Part shown: piece by piece, positions 1 to 9,780 of the stretch | Position numbering within the stretch: position 1 is the first letter of the stretch | Layout: every line of letters begins with the position of its first letter | Origin: Acidobacteriota bacterium | Lineage (GTDB): Bacteria > Acidobacteriota > Blastocatellia > RBC074 | Length of the DNA: 25,082 nucleotides | Direction of reading: 5' to 3' | Assembly: GCA_016710075.1 (NCBI GenBank) | Contig: JADJLO010000019.1 | Coordinates: 1-25,082, forward strand | Made by a program: the position numbers and the translations under genes | The notes under the pieces: model-generated | What the model was told of the DNA's origin: nothing | The model's database searches: none | What the model saw: only the letters and a program-made list of their open reading frames with translations

Positions 1-79
1 AAGTCAAACTGTCAACCGACGATTTTGGCAAAGCCAGGCCGCTATTCAATTACATCTAATCGAATCGGAGGAATCTAAT

Positions 80-1946
80 ATGAGGTATTCAAAATTATCC
101 TCTTTGTTGGCGTTCATCAGGTTAACGGTTGCTGTGGGAATGTGCGTGTTCGTCTGTTGCGGCATCGCAAATGCTCAGCTTACCACGTTGCACTCGTTTA
201 ACGTGGTAGAGGATGGTTTCAATCCCACGAGTCCGCTCATCCAGGCTAGCGATGGGAATTTCTACGGGGTTAATGCTTATTGCATCTTCAAAATGGCGCC
301 AGACGGTACATTTACGGTGATGCGCGCGTTAGACTTTTCGATCGACGGTTGGTGGCCGCGGGGCGCGTTGATCCAAGCCACTGACGGTAACCTTTATGGA
401 ACAACCTATGGCGGCGGCCCGGGAGGTGGCGGAACCGTCTTCAAGATGGCTCTTGACGGGACGTTTACGGTTGTGCATGCGTTCGTAGCCTTCGATGCGG
501 GAACAAATCCGGCGACCGGGTTAATCCAAGCAACTGACGGCAATTTTTACGGGACGACAACCTCTGGCGCCGCTGGCGGGCACGAAGGTACCATTTTCAG
601 GATGACTCCTGACGGGACGGTTACTGTGCTTTACGTTATGACTTGGGAGTCACAAGGTCCAAGAAACTTTACCAATCCTCTTATCCAGGCGAGTGACGGC
701 AATATCTATGGAACCAGCCAAAACGGTGGCACTGCTGACTTGGGTACGATCTTCAAGATGACGCTCAATGGCACGTTTACATTAATGCACTCGTTTGAGC
801 GATCAGAAGGAGCCGGTCCGCGGGACGGACTTATTCAGGCAAGTGACGGCAATTTCTACGGAACCACCCAAGTTGGCGGAACTGCTGACTGGGGTACAAT
901 CTTCAAAGTGACGCTGGACGGGGTGTTTTTGACATTTTATTCATTCACTGATGGAGTAGACGGGGCGCAACCTTTTGGTAGGCCAATACAAGCGGCGGAC
1001 GGAAACTTTTACGGAACAACCTATTCCGGCACACTCGCCGGTAACGGGACGATCTACAAGATTACGCCACAAGGAACGCTAACTACGTTGCACTATTTCG
1101 CGAACTCCCGAGAAGAAGGAGTTTCCCCAGCATGTGCCTTGATCCAAGGAACCGACGGTGCCTTCTACGGGACAACCTCTGGCGGTGGTGACCTCATGTG
1201 GGAAGCAGGCGCGCTATTTCGGTTTGGCACGCCCGCCGGAAATAACGTTTACGTTCCATTCGCTAGTACGGCTCTCACCTTCAACGCCGTCACGAGTGCC
1301 GGTATTTCACATGTCGATGCGATTGATGCTGCGACAATAGGCGACGTGCCGGGAGGGTTTGCCGTGTCCAACTCACAAGCCTATCAGATTTCCACTACCG
1401 CGACATTTACAGGGTCAATAACTATTGCCTTTGTAATTTCTGATCCAATCTCAGAAACCGACTTCGACAACCTGGGCATCTTGCACAATGAAAGTGGGGT
1501 GCTGCGTGATGTCACCGCTACTTCGCCACCCCGGAACTTCGAAAGCCGTACTGTCTACGCGATGACAAACTCGCTCAGTCCGTTCTATGTCGTCCGACGC
1601 GGGAATCACGTCACTCCTCTGTTCGACCAAACCAAGGCGCACAAGATCGGGAGCACCGTGCCAATCAAGCTTCAACTCCTGAATGCCAGTAATGGTAATG
1701 TCTCCTCTTCGAGCACGGTCTTAACTGCTCGGGGCGAGACTAATTGGAGGGACCACCACAGCCCCGGTCGTCGATTCAGGCAATGCAAACCCCGACAACT
1801 TCGTTATGATCCACGCTCGGCGGTGCTGGCGGAGGATATATTTCAACTTGAGCACAAGGGTCTAACGCCCGGGAGATATGTTCTGGAGTCTCTACGCAGG
1901 GAACGACCACTCCTTCTTCTACACTGTGAAATTTGAGGTGAAATAG
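80..1946 (+). CDS. Secreted GloVer-repeat protein with C-terminal PxKF-type domain (frameshifted 3' end)
   Basis: Probable exported surface or secreted protein of unknown substrate. The first 33 residues form a signal peptide (basic start, hydrophobic core, cleavage likely after ANA). Residues about 35-400 hold seven repeats of roughly 55-60 residues, each with a DGNFYGTT-like core followed by GTIFKMTPDGTFT-like strands, the pattern of the GloVer tandem repeat that may form a propeller. Then comes a wall-type beta domain (ATSPPRNFESRTVYA) and a PxKF-like stretch (KIGSTVPIKLQLLNASNG). The frame is clean to about 1720. After that single-base slips occur, and pieces of the expected ending are found in different frames: VDSGNANPDNF, GGAGGGYI, KGLTPGRYVL, SLYAGNDHSFFYTVKFEVK. 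The true stop is therefore probably TAG at 1944-1946 rather than the TGA at 1934. The start ATG follows GGAGGAATCTAAT, a good ribosome binding site. An intrinsic terminator follows directly. Family known; biological role not known. Confidence 0.85.
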
Positions 1947-1963
1947 ACTCCAAATGAGCAAGC

Positions 1964-1997
1964 AAACCCAAGGCGAGGGGCCTTGGGTTTTGTTTTG
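1964..1997 (+). terminator. Intrinsic terminator of the GloVer-repeat gene
   Basis: A perfect 10-bp stem AAACCCAAGG / CCTTGGGTTT with a 7-base loop is followed by TGTTTTG. It lies about 17 bases after the restored stop codon of the upstream gene. Confidence 0.85.
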
Positions 1998-2437
1998 TAT
2001 AAGGACGATGAGTCCCTACAACAAAGAGGCTGACTGATCATCAAGCAAGTTACTCATCTGTGATAAACGCGGCCCGTGTTCTTCGTTGCCGACGTAAACC
2101 GCGCATTGCGGGTCTACCTGGCTAATTTTGCCCCTCCCCTCGAAAAGGTAAACTTTGGCTCTCGCTAAATATTTGTGACATCAAGGGCAAAAATGGCATC
2201 CGACCAAAATGGCTGAATGTAGCCGCACAGGTGCTACTCATACAATACGGGCATTGAAATCCTTTGTTTCGATTTCGCAGAAAGGCGGAAGGGAAGCAGC
2301 CAAACAGGACATGAGGGACAAATATGCAGAGATCAATGAAACGAATGATACAAAATGTATGAAGGGCGAAGGACCGGAATCTGAAACAGGAGAAGTTTAT
2401 CTAGAATAGAATTAGCGGTCTTCGTCGCCCACTATTG
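1998..2437. other. Intergenic stretch without a convincing gene
   Basis: About 440 bases separate the terminator of the GloVer gene from the 3' end of the nuclease gene on the other strand. The only open frame of note is 2209-2409 on the plus strand (66 codons). It starts without a clear ribosome binding site and has no recognisable motif, so I do not call it a gene. No RNA gene or strong repeat was seen. Confidence 0.5.
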
Positions 2438-2947
2438 TTAGTCAATATTGCCGACCGGAATCCTCAACTCACGCCAAACAACTCGACCATTTAATACTGC
2501 TTCTTTGATTTTTCGCTGTCTTGGATTGAGCGAAGAGTTCCCAGATTTTACCTCAAGAAAGACAATTTCGTTTATATAATCATCATCCGCGCCATCGAAC
2601 ACAATGAAATCAATAGGGCTGCCAACAAATCTCACATCTTTGGGATTGTATGGAAAGAGTGGCATATAAGGCGCAAGATGCTCGGTGATCTTACCTCGTA
2701 TCACAGCCTGACTTCTAAATATGGCGTCTTGCCGAATTGAGACTTCGTTTCGATCTTCCATTCTTGTAGCTGCGCGCCAGCTTCACGCCTGGCGATATCT
2801 AATTGCTCTCTCTTTGATATTTCCAAATCTCTGTCTCGCCAAGTCTGATATTTTCGTTCAGACCAGCCGGTTCATTTGCCATATTAGCAGGATGATTATT
2901 ATCACTGCTAATCCAAGGATGAGAATTGATATTTCTTCAAAAGACAT
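2438..2947 (-). CDS. Holliday-junction-resolvase-like nuclease with N-terminal membrane helix (frameshifted)
   Basis: Resembles the predicted archaeal-type Holliday junction resolvase (Endonuc_Holl) family, a PD-(D/E)XK fold. The start at 2947 gives MSFEEISILILG and a hydrophobic helix up to IWQMNR. A charged coiled stretch (WRDRDLEISKREQLDIARRE) is found in the next frame. The nuclease core in a third frame has FPYNPKDVRFVGSPIDFIVFDG, then EIVFLEVKSG, which supplies the D and E-x-K of the active site, then SLNPRQRKI and a C-terminal VVWRELRI. The three pieces follow each other in order, so two single-base slips (near 2865 and 2750) explain the breaks. It lies 42 bases downstream of the LRR gene on the same strand and is probably co-transcribed with it. 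Substrate and role are not known; calling it a true resolvase would be inference. Confidence 0.75.
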
Positions 2948-2989
2948 GCTAATCATAATTCAAAGTATCGAAATAGAATCAATCAAACG

Positions 2990-4168
2990 TCATGTCAACC
3001 CACGTTGCCTTAAATATTCTTTCATCTTACTTGTTACGGTAGTCTCTTTAAGCCCGATATATCCAAGTCTTGTTAATCCAATGATGTGTCGAAATCCTTC
3101 ACCTGTAATTTGGTTGCCATTTAGATGTAAGGTTTCTAAATGCTCAAGATTAGTGAGATTACGCAACCCCTCATCCGTGATGCGAGTCCAGCTAAGACCC
3201 AAACCTCGAAGCTGTTTCAGATTTGAAATATGATGTAACCCTTCATCCGTAATATTGGTGCCTGAGAGAATTAAGTAATTTAGTTGTTCAAGATTGGAGA
3301 GATAACGCAGTCCTTTGTCAGTGATTTGTGTGTTGGGTAAAAATAAGGTTTGTAGCTGTTTGAAACCTGAAATATGACGCAGCCCCTCGTCAGTGATTGG
3401 CGTCAATTAGGTATAATGTACGTAGATGGTCTAGTTTGGATAAATGACGCAATCCTTCACCGGTAATACCTGAATAGTGTATAAAAGCCTTTGTTTTATA
3501 ATCCATACATCGCTTTGAAGTTTTAAACTTTGCAATTGCTTCAGATTTGAAAGATGACGAAGTCCTTCGTCGGTGATCTGCGTGCTAGAAAGATCCAATA
3601 CTTGCAATTGCTTTAGATTTGAAAGATGACGAAGTCCTTCATCGGTAACTTTTGTCCCGCAAAGATTGATCTCTATTAAATTATTTAGGCTTCTTATTGT
3701 AGTTATACTGAAATCGCTAATCTTTGAATAACTAAGTCCAATATATTTGAGACCCGTAAGTTTTGAAATATAAGAAAGTGCTGAATCATCCACGTTTTCA
3801 TTCTCGAAGCCTATACCATCTATGTCATCCGGTTTAAGACGGGTTAAAGCATAAATGTGCTTCAATCCTTCTTTAGTCAATTTTAGATAAATAAATTGAT
3901 CTCTGGAAAGTTCAATCGTGCCGGTTGCTTCACCTATAGGATTTTTACAGATTCCAGAACTCAAGGGTTCCCCGCTCAAATAATGACACCAATCCTGTTC
4001 TTTAAAGTACAAAATGCCTAGAGAGACATTGTTGGGAAAATGAAGCACACGTTTTTTGCTTCGCTGAATCTGCTCAAGCCCACGTCGTGCAAGGCTATTT
4101 GATCGAGTTGTTAAGCCGTGATCATCTGCCTTTATTAAACTATTGTTCTCTTCCTTCTCATCACTCAT
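2990..4168 (-). CDS. Leucine-rich-repeat protein (frameshifted)
   Basis: A likely protein-binding LRR scaffold. The N-terminal 130 residues have no recognised domain. From about residue 105 there are around ten repeats of 24 residues of the bacterial TDEGLRHLSNLKQLQ type, each with a following strand such as VLDLSSTQI, ending in VTSKMKEYLRQRGLT. The repeats are split over two main open frames (4201-3431 and 3406-2990). The missing repeat (GITGEGLRHLSKLDHLRTLYL) is readable in a third frame at about 3475-3412, so two single-base slips account for the split. I prefer the start MSDEKEENN at 4168, seven bases after the stop of the J-domain gene, over an in-frame ATG at 4201 that overlaps that gene. 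No signal peptide is apparent, so it is probably cytoplasmic. It sits between the chaperone-like and nuclease-like genes on the same strand. Confidence 0.75.
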
Positions 4169-4175
4169 ATGATAT

Positions 4176-4993
4176 TTACTCGCTGAACAACCGGCAACCA
4201 TCCATTTTATTGACGAGCTTCAGTAGTATGTCATAGCCCTCGGCCTTAGATTCTCTGATATCCCGATCCAGATCATCGGCCATCTCAAGCAGTAAATCTC
4301 GGCCTTCGTTTCCGACTTCCTCTATGCGTTTCCGTAATTGTTGTATCTCTGAGTTCATAAAATAGTTGATCTCGTTATCAATGGCTGCAATTCGATTTTC
4401 GACTCTGGCAATATTGCGGATGACTTTTACAAGTTCATCTCCAACGCTTTCACCTTTTAGCCGCTCGGGGCTGGTTGTCCATTCATAGAGCAGTTCCTGA
4501 AGCCGGCTTAAATCGCCTTTTTCATAAGCCCGATTGACTTCAGCCATGATTCGATTTCGGCGTTCCCGGTCAGCATCGTCATTTGCCAGATCGGGATGAA
4601 CCTGGCGTGCTATTTCTCGATAGAGTTTTTGAGTTCGTCGGTAGGTTTGAATTTCGCTTTTGCCGGTAGTTCTTCGAGAGCCTTTGATTCTTGAGCGGAC
4701 TCTTCGGCCTGTTGGCGGTATTGTTCGGCTTGCCTTCTGGCCCCTTTGTCCTCAGGTTTGAGTCTGGCCTGGGTCTCGGCGATTTGGGCATTGATTTTAT
4801 CAAGTTCTGCATAGCGCCAGCCAACAATCCGAAGATATCGATTCTCAAATTGGTTCAATTCCGCTTTAAGAGTGGCCAGTTCCAGTTCGCGATCGGCAAG
4901 TTCTATTTCCAGATCTGCCAATTCCTTCCGCTTCTTATCCAGTTCACGCTCCTCTGGGCTGGTTTTTAAATTTGGGGTATGACTATCTAACAC
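4176..4993 (-). CDS. J-domain coiled-coil protein (DnaJ-like co-chaperone; one frameshift)
   Basis: A J-domain protein, expected to stimulate an Hsp70 partner; client unknown. Residues 10-120 are a long charged coiled coil with the family landmark FENRYLRIVGWRYAELDKINAQIAE. The J domain follows, with LYREIARQVHPDL giving the HPD tripeptide at 4598-4590. A second helical segment (MAEVNRAYEKGDLSRLQELL, then VRVENRIAAID-like sequence and LLLEMADDLDRDI) completes it. The open frame is broken at an A run (plus-strand TTTTT, 4626-4630): one extra A would give ELKKLYREIA and restore the whole protein of about 270 residues. The first in-frame start seen is GTG at 4993, which is not certain. It is the first gene of a three-gene minus-strand run with the LRR and nuclease-like genes. 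Confidence 0.8.
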
Positions 4994-5140
4994 GAAACAA
5001 GCAATCGACTTTCTGAGGCACAGAAAAGACAGATTTGTCTTGAAACCCGATCGGGTTAGCTGAGAGTCCAGTCCAATCGGATTGAATGGGACAGTAAAAG
5101 TAAAGCCTAAATCTTAAGTAAATACAAGAACATTATACTA

Positions 5141-5170
5141 AGAAAGCCGGGTATCTCGCCGGGCTTTCTT
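5141..5170 (-). terminator. Hairpin terminator downstream of the small Cys-rich ORF
   Basis: AGAAAGCC at 5141-5148 pairs with GGCTTTCT at 5162-5169, with GC-rich sequence inside the stem. It lies 20 bases after the stop of the 39-codon minus-strand ORF at 5191-5310. The T run is short on both strands, so it is a moderate call and may act in both directions. Confidence 0.5.
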
Positions 5171-5190
5171 CCCTTCACGCTGACTGTCTA

Positions 5191-5310
5191 TCACTTTATT
5201 CCCGCCTTCCGGCACCTTTCGCACGGTGCCGGGTGCATATCCATATTTCTTGGCTGGCAGGGCATCTCTTCAATATCGTTCTGCAGCCAGCACTCGATCA
5301 CCAGATCCGT
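5191..5310 (-). CDS. Small Cys-containing hypothetical protein
   Basis: A 39-codon reading frame ending in MPCQPRNMDMHPAPCERCRK, with three cysteines including a CERC knuckle. Its boundaries are supported by context: AGGAGAGG lies six bases before an ACG codon at 5310, where an ATG would be ideal, and a hairpin terminator follows the stop by 20 bases. The same frame is open upstream to an ATG at 5379, but that longer version would run through the two CGCACGTGTGCG repeats, which look like control sites. Either ACG is used, or a base is wrong, or the longer form is real. A zinc-binding or regulatory peptide is possible but this is speculation; I recognise no family. Confidence 0.35.
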   Translation of the reverse strand, partial: TDLVIECWLQNDIEEMPCQPRNMDMHPAPCERCRKAGIK

Positions 5311-5338
5311 AGTTGTCCTCTCCTCTTTTCGAAATATC

Positions 5339-5386
5339 CGCACGTGTGCGAAAATCCTCGCAAAATGAATTTCTCGCACGTGTGCG
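5339..5386. promoter_or_regulatory. Paired CGCACGTGTGCG direct repeats (candidate operator)
   Basis: Two exact copies of the 12-mer CGCACGTGTGCG lie at 5339-5350 and 5375-5386, 36 bases start to start. Each contains the palindrome CACGTG and is nearly self-complementary. On the minus strand a TAGACA box and a TACTTA box 16 bases apart lie just upstream (about 5425-5398), so the repeats would sit just downstream of a possible promoter and ahead of the small Cys-containing ORF. A repressor site is inferred; no cognate regulator gene is visible. Confidence 0.4.
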
Positions 5387-5561
5387 GGAAATTCGATAAG
5401 TATTGCAAATGTAGCACTTGTCTAAGCTGGTTCTATTTGTAATAAATTTCCAGTAATGACCGATGACGATCATTTCCCTGTGCTGCATCCCATCAAAACA
5501 GTTGCTGATAAGCAGAAGCGATTAGCCAGCACCTGTTATCCGCTTAATTGTTAAACCCCAG

Positions 5562-8500
5562 TCATTCTTCGTAAGTCATACCAAAGACGGTCTCCGTCAA
5601 CCAAGAGCGGAAGGATTCGTTGTCCTGGAACTGCTTGAAGAGCTGCGCGTCGTCCTTGAACATCGCCGTGATGACCCGCTTCAGCGCTTTGTCGTGCTCG
5701 ATGCGAGCATTCTGTCGATCGGAATTCTTCTTCGCGTTCTTATAGGCTGGATCTGCGGACACCTTGGGTGGGAATCACCTCGGTGATGCGCTTTCCACCG
5801 CTTTGGAATCAGGAACAGACCGCCAAACATGTCGTTGAATTGCTTCACGATGTTCGAGAGCTTGTCCAATTCCGGCTCGGGTTTGTGTCCGCCGCCGGAC
5901 GTTGGCACTGGTTCGATCTCGGCGTCCGCATCGGTCCACGCGATGGCCATGGTTGCCTTCTTTTCGGCGCGGTAGCTGTCCATGTCGATGGCTTCGAGGA
6001 TGCCTTTGGCGAGGTCTTCTTCGATGGGCGCGGGCAGCTTCGAGATGAGGAAGTTGAGGAAGATCGAAAGTTTCTCCCAGTCTTGAATGCCATACGGGAG
6101 GATTGTGGCGAGGAAGTCGTAGGTGCGGGTGAAGGCCTTGGCCTTGCCTTTGAAATCCACCTGGCCGTCTTCGTCGAGGTCGCTGACATATACGGCCACG
6201 CAAGCATCGAGAATCGGGTCGAGTTTGTCGCGGTCAGCTCCGCCCAGATACAGCTCCACCAGCAAGTCAATCTGCTCCGGCGAATAGACCTGATATTTGT
6301 CCAGCTCGCCCTTGAGCGTGTGGAGCTTGTTCGGGTCCGTCTCCTTGCTCAGGATCGTCGTGCGGTAGTAATCGGCGAAGGACTTCTCAATGGTCTCGGT
6401 GTCGTTCTGGAAATCAAGGACGAAGACATCGTGCTTCTTCGGGTGCGCCCGGTTGAGGCGAGAGAGAGTCTGCACGGCCTTGATGCCGGACAGGACCTTG
6501 TCCACGTACATCGTGTGCAGCAGCGGCTCGTCGTAGCCGGTCTGGAACTTGTCCGCGCAGATCAGGAAACGATACGGATCTTCCTGAATGCGGTCCGCGA
6601 TGTCATTGCTCGGGAATCCGTTGAGCTTCGATTCGCTGACCTTTTCGCCGTTGTATTCCGGCTCACCCGAGAAGGCGACGATTGGCCTGATACTGGCTTT
6701 TGATCTCCTTGAGGTAGGCGTTGAAGGCGAAGAAATACTCAATCGCCCGCTGGATGCTGCCGGTCACCACCATCGCCCGCGCCTGACCGCCGATTTTGTT
6801 CTGGCCGATCACCTGTTCCAGGAAGTGGTCCACCATGATCTCCGCCTTGTCGCGGATGGCCTTGCTGTGGCTCTCGACATAGACGCGCAGCTTCTTGCGC
6901 GCCTTCTTCACATCGTACTCGGGGTCGCCTTCCACGGTCTTGGCCAGCCGGTAATAACTCTCCACTGGCGTGTAGTGCTTCAGCACGTCGAGGATGAAGC
7001 CCTCCTGAATCGCCTGCTTCATCGTGTAGCCGTGGAAGGGACGGTGCTTCACCTCGCCGGATTCGGAATACGGCACGCCGAACATCTCCAGCGTCTTGTT
7101 CTTGGGCGTTGCCGTGAAGGCGAAGTAGCTGGCGTTCTTAGCCAGCTTCTTCTTTTTGATGCGCTCGTCGAGGGCATCGTTGATCTCGTCTTCGCTGTCC
7201 GCGACCACCTGGCTGACGGCGGAGGAAGTCTTGCCGCTCTGGCTGGAGTGCGCCTCGTCAATGATGATGGCGAACTTCCCGCCGCGATGCTCGTCGCCGA
7301 TGGTGTCGAGCACGATGGGGAAAGGTCTGCACCGTGGAGATGATCAGCTTCTTGCCGTCCTTGAGGAATTTCGCCAGCTGCTCGGTCTTCGAGCTGCCGG
7401 CGCCTTCCTTCACCGCGCCGATGATGCTGCCGACCTGGGCAAAGCCCTTGATCGTCTCGCGGATTTGTTTGTCGAGGATGCGGCGGTCCGTGATGACGAT
7501 GACGGAATCAAAGACCGCCTTCCCGTCCTTCGTCAAGCTGATCAACTGATGCGCCAACCACGCGATGGAGTTCGACTTGCCGCTGCCCGCGCTGTGCTGG
7601 ATGAGGTAACGCTTGCCCGCCCCGTGCTCCTGCACGTCGGCCAGAATCATCCGCACCACATCGAGCTGATGGTAGCGGGGGAAAATCTGCACCTGCTTCT
7701 TCTTGCCCGTCTTCTGGTGACCCTCCTCGACGATCTGCGCGTAGTTCTCCAGAATCTCGGTCAGCTGCGCCGGCGTGAGGATGCGCTTCCACAGGTAATC
7801 GGTCTTCAGCCCTTCCGGGTTCGGCGGATTGCCCGCGCCATCGTTCCAGCCCTGGTTGAAGGGCAGAAACCACGAATCCTTCGCGGTGCCGCCTTTGCCT
7901 TTGAGGGCAGTACACATCGCCACATCGTGGTCATCCACCGCGAAGTGGACGACGCAGCGGCCAAACTCAAACAGCGTCTCGCGCGGATCGCGGTCGCGTT
8001 TGTATTGCTCCACCGCGTCGTCCACCGTCTGCTTGGTCAGGTTGTTTTTCAGCTCGAAGGTGATCACCGGCAGGCCGTTGATGAAGGCGCACAAATCCAG
8101 CGAGCGCTTGCTCTCCCGGCTGAAGTGCAGTTGCCGGGTGATGCTGAAACGGTTCTTCGCATGGCGCTCCACCGCCTTCGCGTTCTCCGCCGAGGGCTTG
8201 CCGTAGAACAGGTCAAAGCTCAGCGCCCCGTGGTTGATGCCGTGACGCAGGACATCAATCACCCCGCGCCGCGTGATCTCCCCTTGCAGGCGGGCGAGAA
8301 ACTTCTGCCGCGCCATGCCTTGCTTGTCCTTGTAGTTCGCAATGCCCAACTTCGCCCACTCTTCCGGCTGCGTGGCGATGAGAAAGGAAAAGAGCTGCTC
8401 GAATCCACCGTGAACTCGCGGTCATACGCGGAATCATTTCCCGCGAACCAACTGCCGCCCTTGGCCGGCGCAGTCTCGGCCACAAACCCCGCCGCGCCGG

Positions 8501-8579
8501 AGGCCAAGCCGTCCGTCCCGGTCATGTGACGCATGATCAGGGTTTCGAGTCCTTTTTCGGTGGTGTCGGTTTTGTTCAT
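5562..8579 (-). CDS. hsdR: Type I restriction enzyme subunit R (HsdR; several frameshifts)
   Basis: ATP-dependent DNA translocase and nuclease subunit of a type I restriction-modification complex, about 1005 residues when restored, the usual size. The start at 8579 (MNKTDTTEKGLETLIMRHMT) is preferred over an upstream TTG. The N-terminal PD-(D/E)XK nuclease shows LDLCAFINGLPVITFELKNN (catalytic D and E-x-K near residues 160-176). The helicase has Walker A SAGSGKSNSIAW near residue 330, ITDRRILDKQI, the DEAH box IIIDEAHSSQSGK near 440, FTATPKNKTLEMFG, and the second RecA lobe with LICADKFQTGYDEP and QTLSRLNRAHP. The C terminus (DKALKRVITAMFKDDAQLFKQF, then SFRSWLTETVFGM) is typical for the family. 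Single-base slips are seen near 8402, 7320, 6683 and two or more at 5763-5830. One example is an extra A where SQYQAIVAFSGEPEY should read through. Last gene of the five-gene operon. Confidence 0.92.
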
Positions 8580-8584
8580 AAATC

Positions 8585-9258
8585 TCAAGCGGCTGTCATC
8601 TTCTTAATCTCTGCGGAAAGGACGCCGACAAAGCGCGTTTCGCTCGCGGGGTCCAGCGGAGTCAGGAGGAGATGGGGTAAGGTCGCCGCTGCGGTTGAAA
8701 GTAGTCACGCATCTGATCGTGTGTCCTATTAGAACAGAAGCCAGTCAGCCGGACATTGGAACCGAGGTCATCCACCAAACCGACGAACGCCCGAGCAAGG
8801 TGCTTCTGTAAAGGCTGGTCGTAAAACTTGCACTCCCACGCTCCGAATAGGCTGGCACATGGTGGGTCATCTGGCTGTGCGCGGCACCGCTGTGCCTCCG
8901 CAGCGCGCATGATGCACACGTCGAGTTCATGGGTCATCCTGCTGCTACCAAGAAATTCCACGCCAGCATGAATCTCAAACTCATGGTTGTTCAGCGTGAA
9001 ACTCGCGTATCCGTAGTTCCGATATTGCGAGTGAATCTGGCCCGGACCGCCGCGAAAGATGAAGGGGTGGGCACTCCAGAGATTCCACGCAGTAACGGCG
9101 TCACGCCCTAGTTCGCGCACTGCACGCAGACAGAGACCGAAGACATAAGCCTCGTATGCTTTATCTTCGACTTGGCGCACGAGATTGTAGCTTCCCGGTC
9201 CAGCGGGATGCATGAGCAGGGCGTCTATCGCATTCTCTAAATCAGCTAGTGTGGCCAT
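8585..9258 (-). CDS. Putative PD-(D/E)XK nuclease encoded within the type I RM operon
   Basis: Unnamed protein of 198 or more residues. The middle part carries a pattern fitting a PD-(D/E)XK nuclease: HELDVCIM, then about 25 residues later AWECKFYDQPL, giving a candidate D and E-x-K. The preceding FEIHAGVEFLGSS would be the usual first strand. The open frame ends at 8662, but another frame reads LPHLLLTPLDPASETRFVGV and continues to a stop at 8585, just before hsdR, so a slip near 8690 probably hides the last 30 or so residues. It starts at 9258 inside the end of the upstream gene (17-base overlap), which suggests translational coupling. It could be an extra nuclease working with or beside HsdR, or an inactive adaptor. 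The nuclease call rests on motif reading only. Confidence 0.55.
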
Positions 9259-9780
9259 GAGTATTTCCAGTAAAGTTTGTCAGTTCCCGCAGGTGTCGAA
9301 ACACTGCCTCCAATCCTTCCAATTCCGGACTGGTTGCCATTTCCAGCGGGACATTCGGTAAATTCTGCTTTTCGAGCACCGTCTCGGGCTCAATCTCCAT
9401 CTCGACAGATTTATGCGTGTCCCGCCCGCTCGTTCGAGACCGTGCAATGTCCTCACCGTCGTCTCCTTTGGATTCACGGCCCTTGGGCGGGGCAACCTCC
9501 ACTTTTGAAAACTCCACGTCTGCCGCACCAATCAACTTCCGAGTTTCGACAAGATGCGATTCAAGCACAGTCATGGCGACGCCGACCGCCTCCTCGTCCG
9601 TGTAGGGCAGATTCTTTCGGTAAGAGCGCACCCGGCGTCGACTCATCGCCTCTTCCTCTTGCACGTCTTTACCCGCGTCAATTGCCTCTTTCATTCGCTG
9701 ATACAGTTCAGGAAACTGTATCTCCATTTGGTGAGAAGCAGTTCGAGCGCTTGTCTTGGTGTGTAGTTGTGGTCAGGCAT
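9242..9780 (-). CDS. Hypothetical protein between hsdS and the PD-(D/E)XK gene (frameshift near start)
   Basis: I do not recognise this protein. The long open part begins at 9727 (MEIQFPELYQRMKEAIDAGK). An ATG at 9780 overlaps the hsdS stop by eight bases and gives MPDHNYTPRQALELLLTK in a neighbouring frame, so one base missing near 9730 would join both into about 179 residues. The sequence is acidic and helix-rich (DEEAVGVAMTVLESHLVETRKLIGA) with a charged, probably disordered middle (about residues 80-130) and a C-terminal helix (ELEGLEAVFRHLRELTNF). No catalytic motif is visible. Coupling on both sides to operon genes suggests a partner or chaperone of the PD-(D/E)XK protein or an accessory RM subunit; this is inference from position only. 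Confidence 0.55.

Noticed and set aside
5500..5540. A GTTAAAC box near 5531, resembling an integron attC end
   Set aside because: No partner box or long imperfect stem of the attC type could be found; only a five-base AAGCG/CGCTT pairing is present and no integrase is visible.
7156..8529. A 457-codon open frame on the plus strand, opposite hsdR, and another at 5768-6703
   Set aside because: They are antisense to a strongly conserved HsdR with all motifs, have biased low-complexity composition (Arg, Leu, Val) and no ribosome binding site; third-position GC bias explains them.
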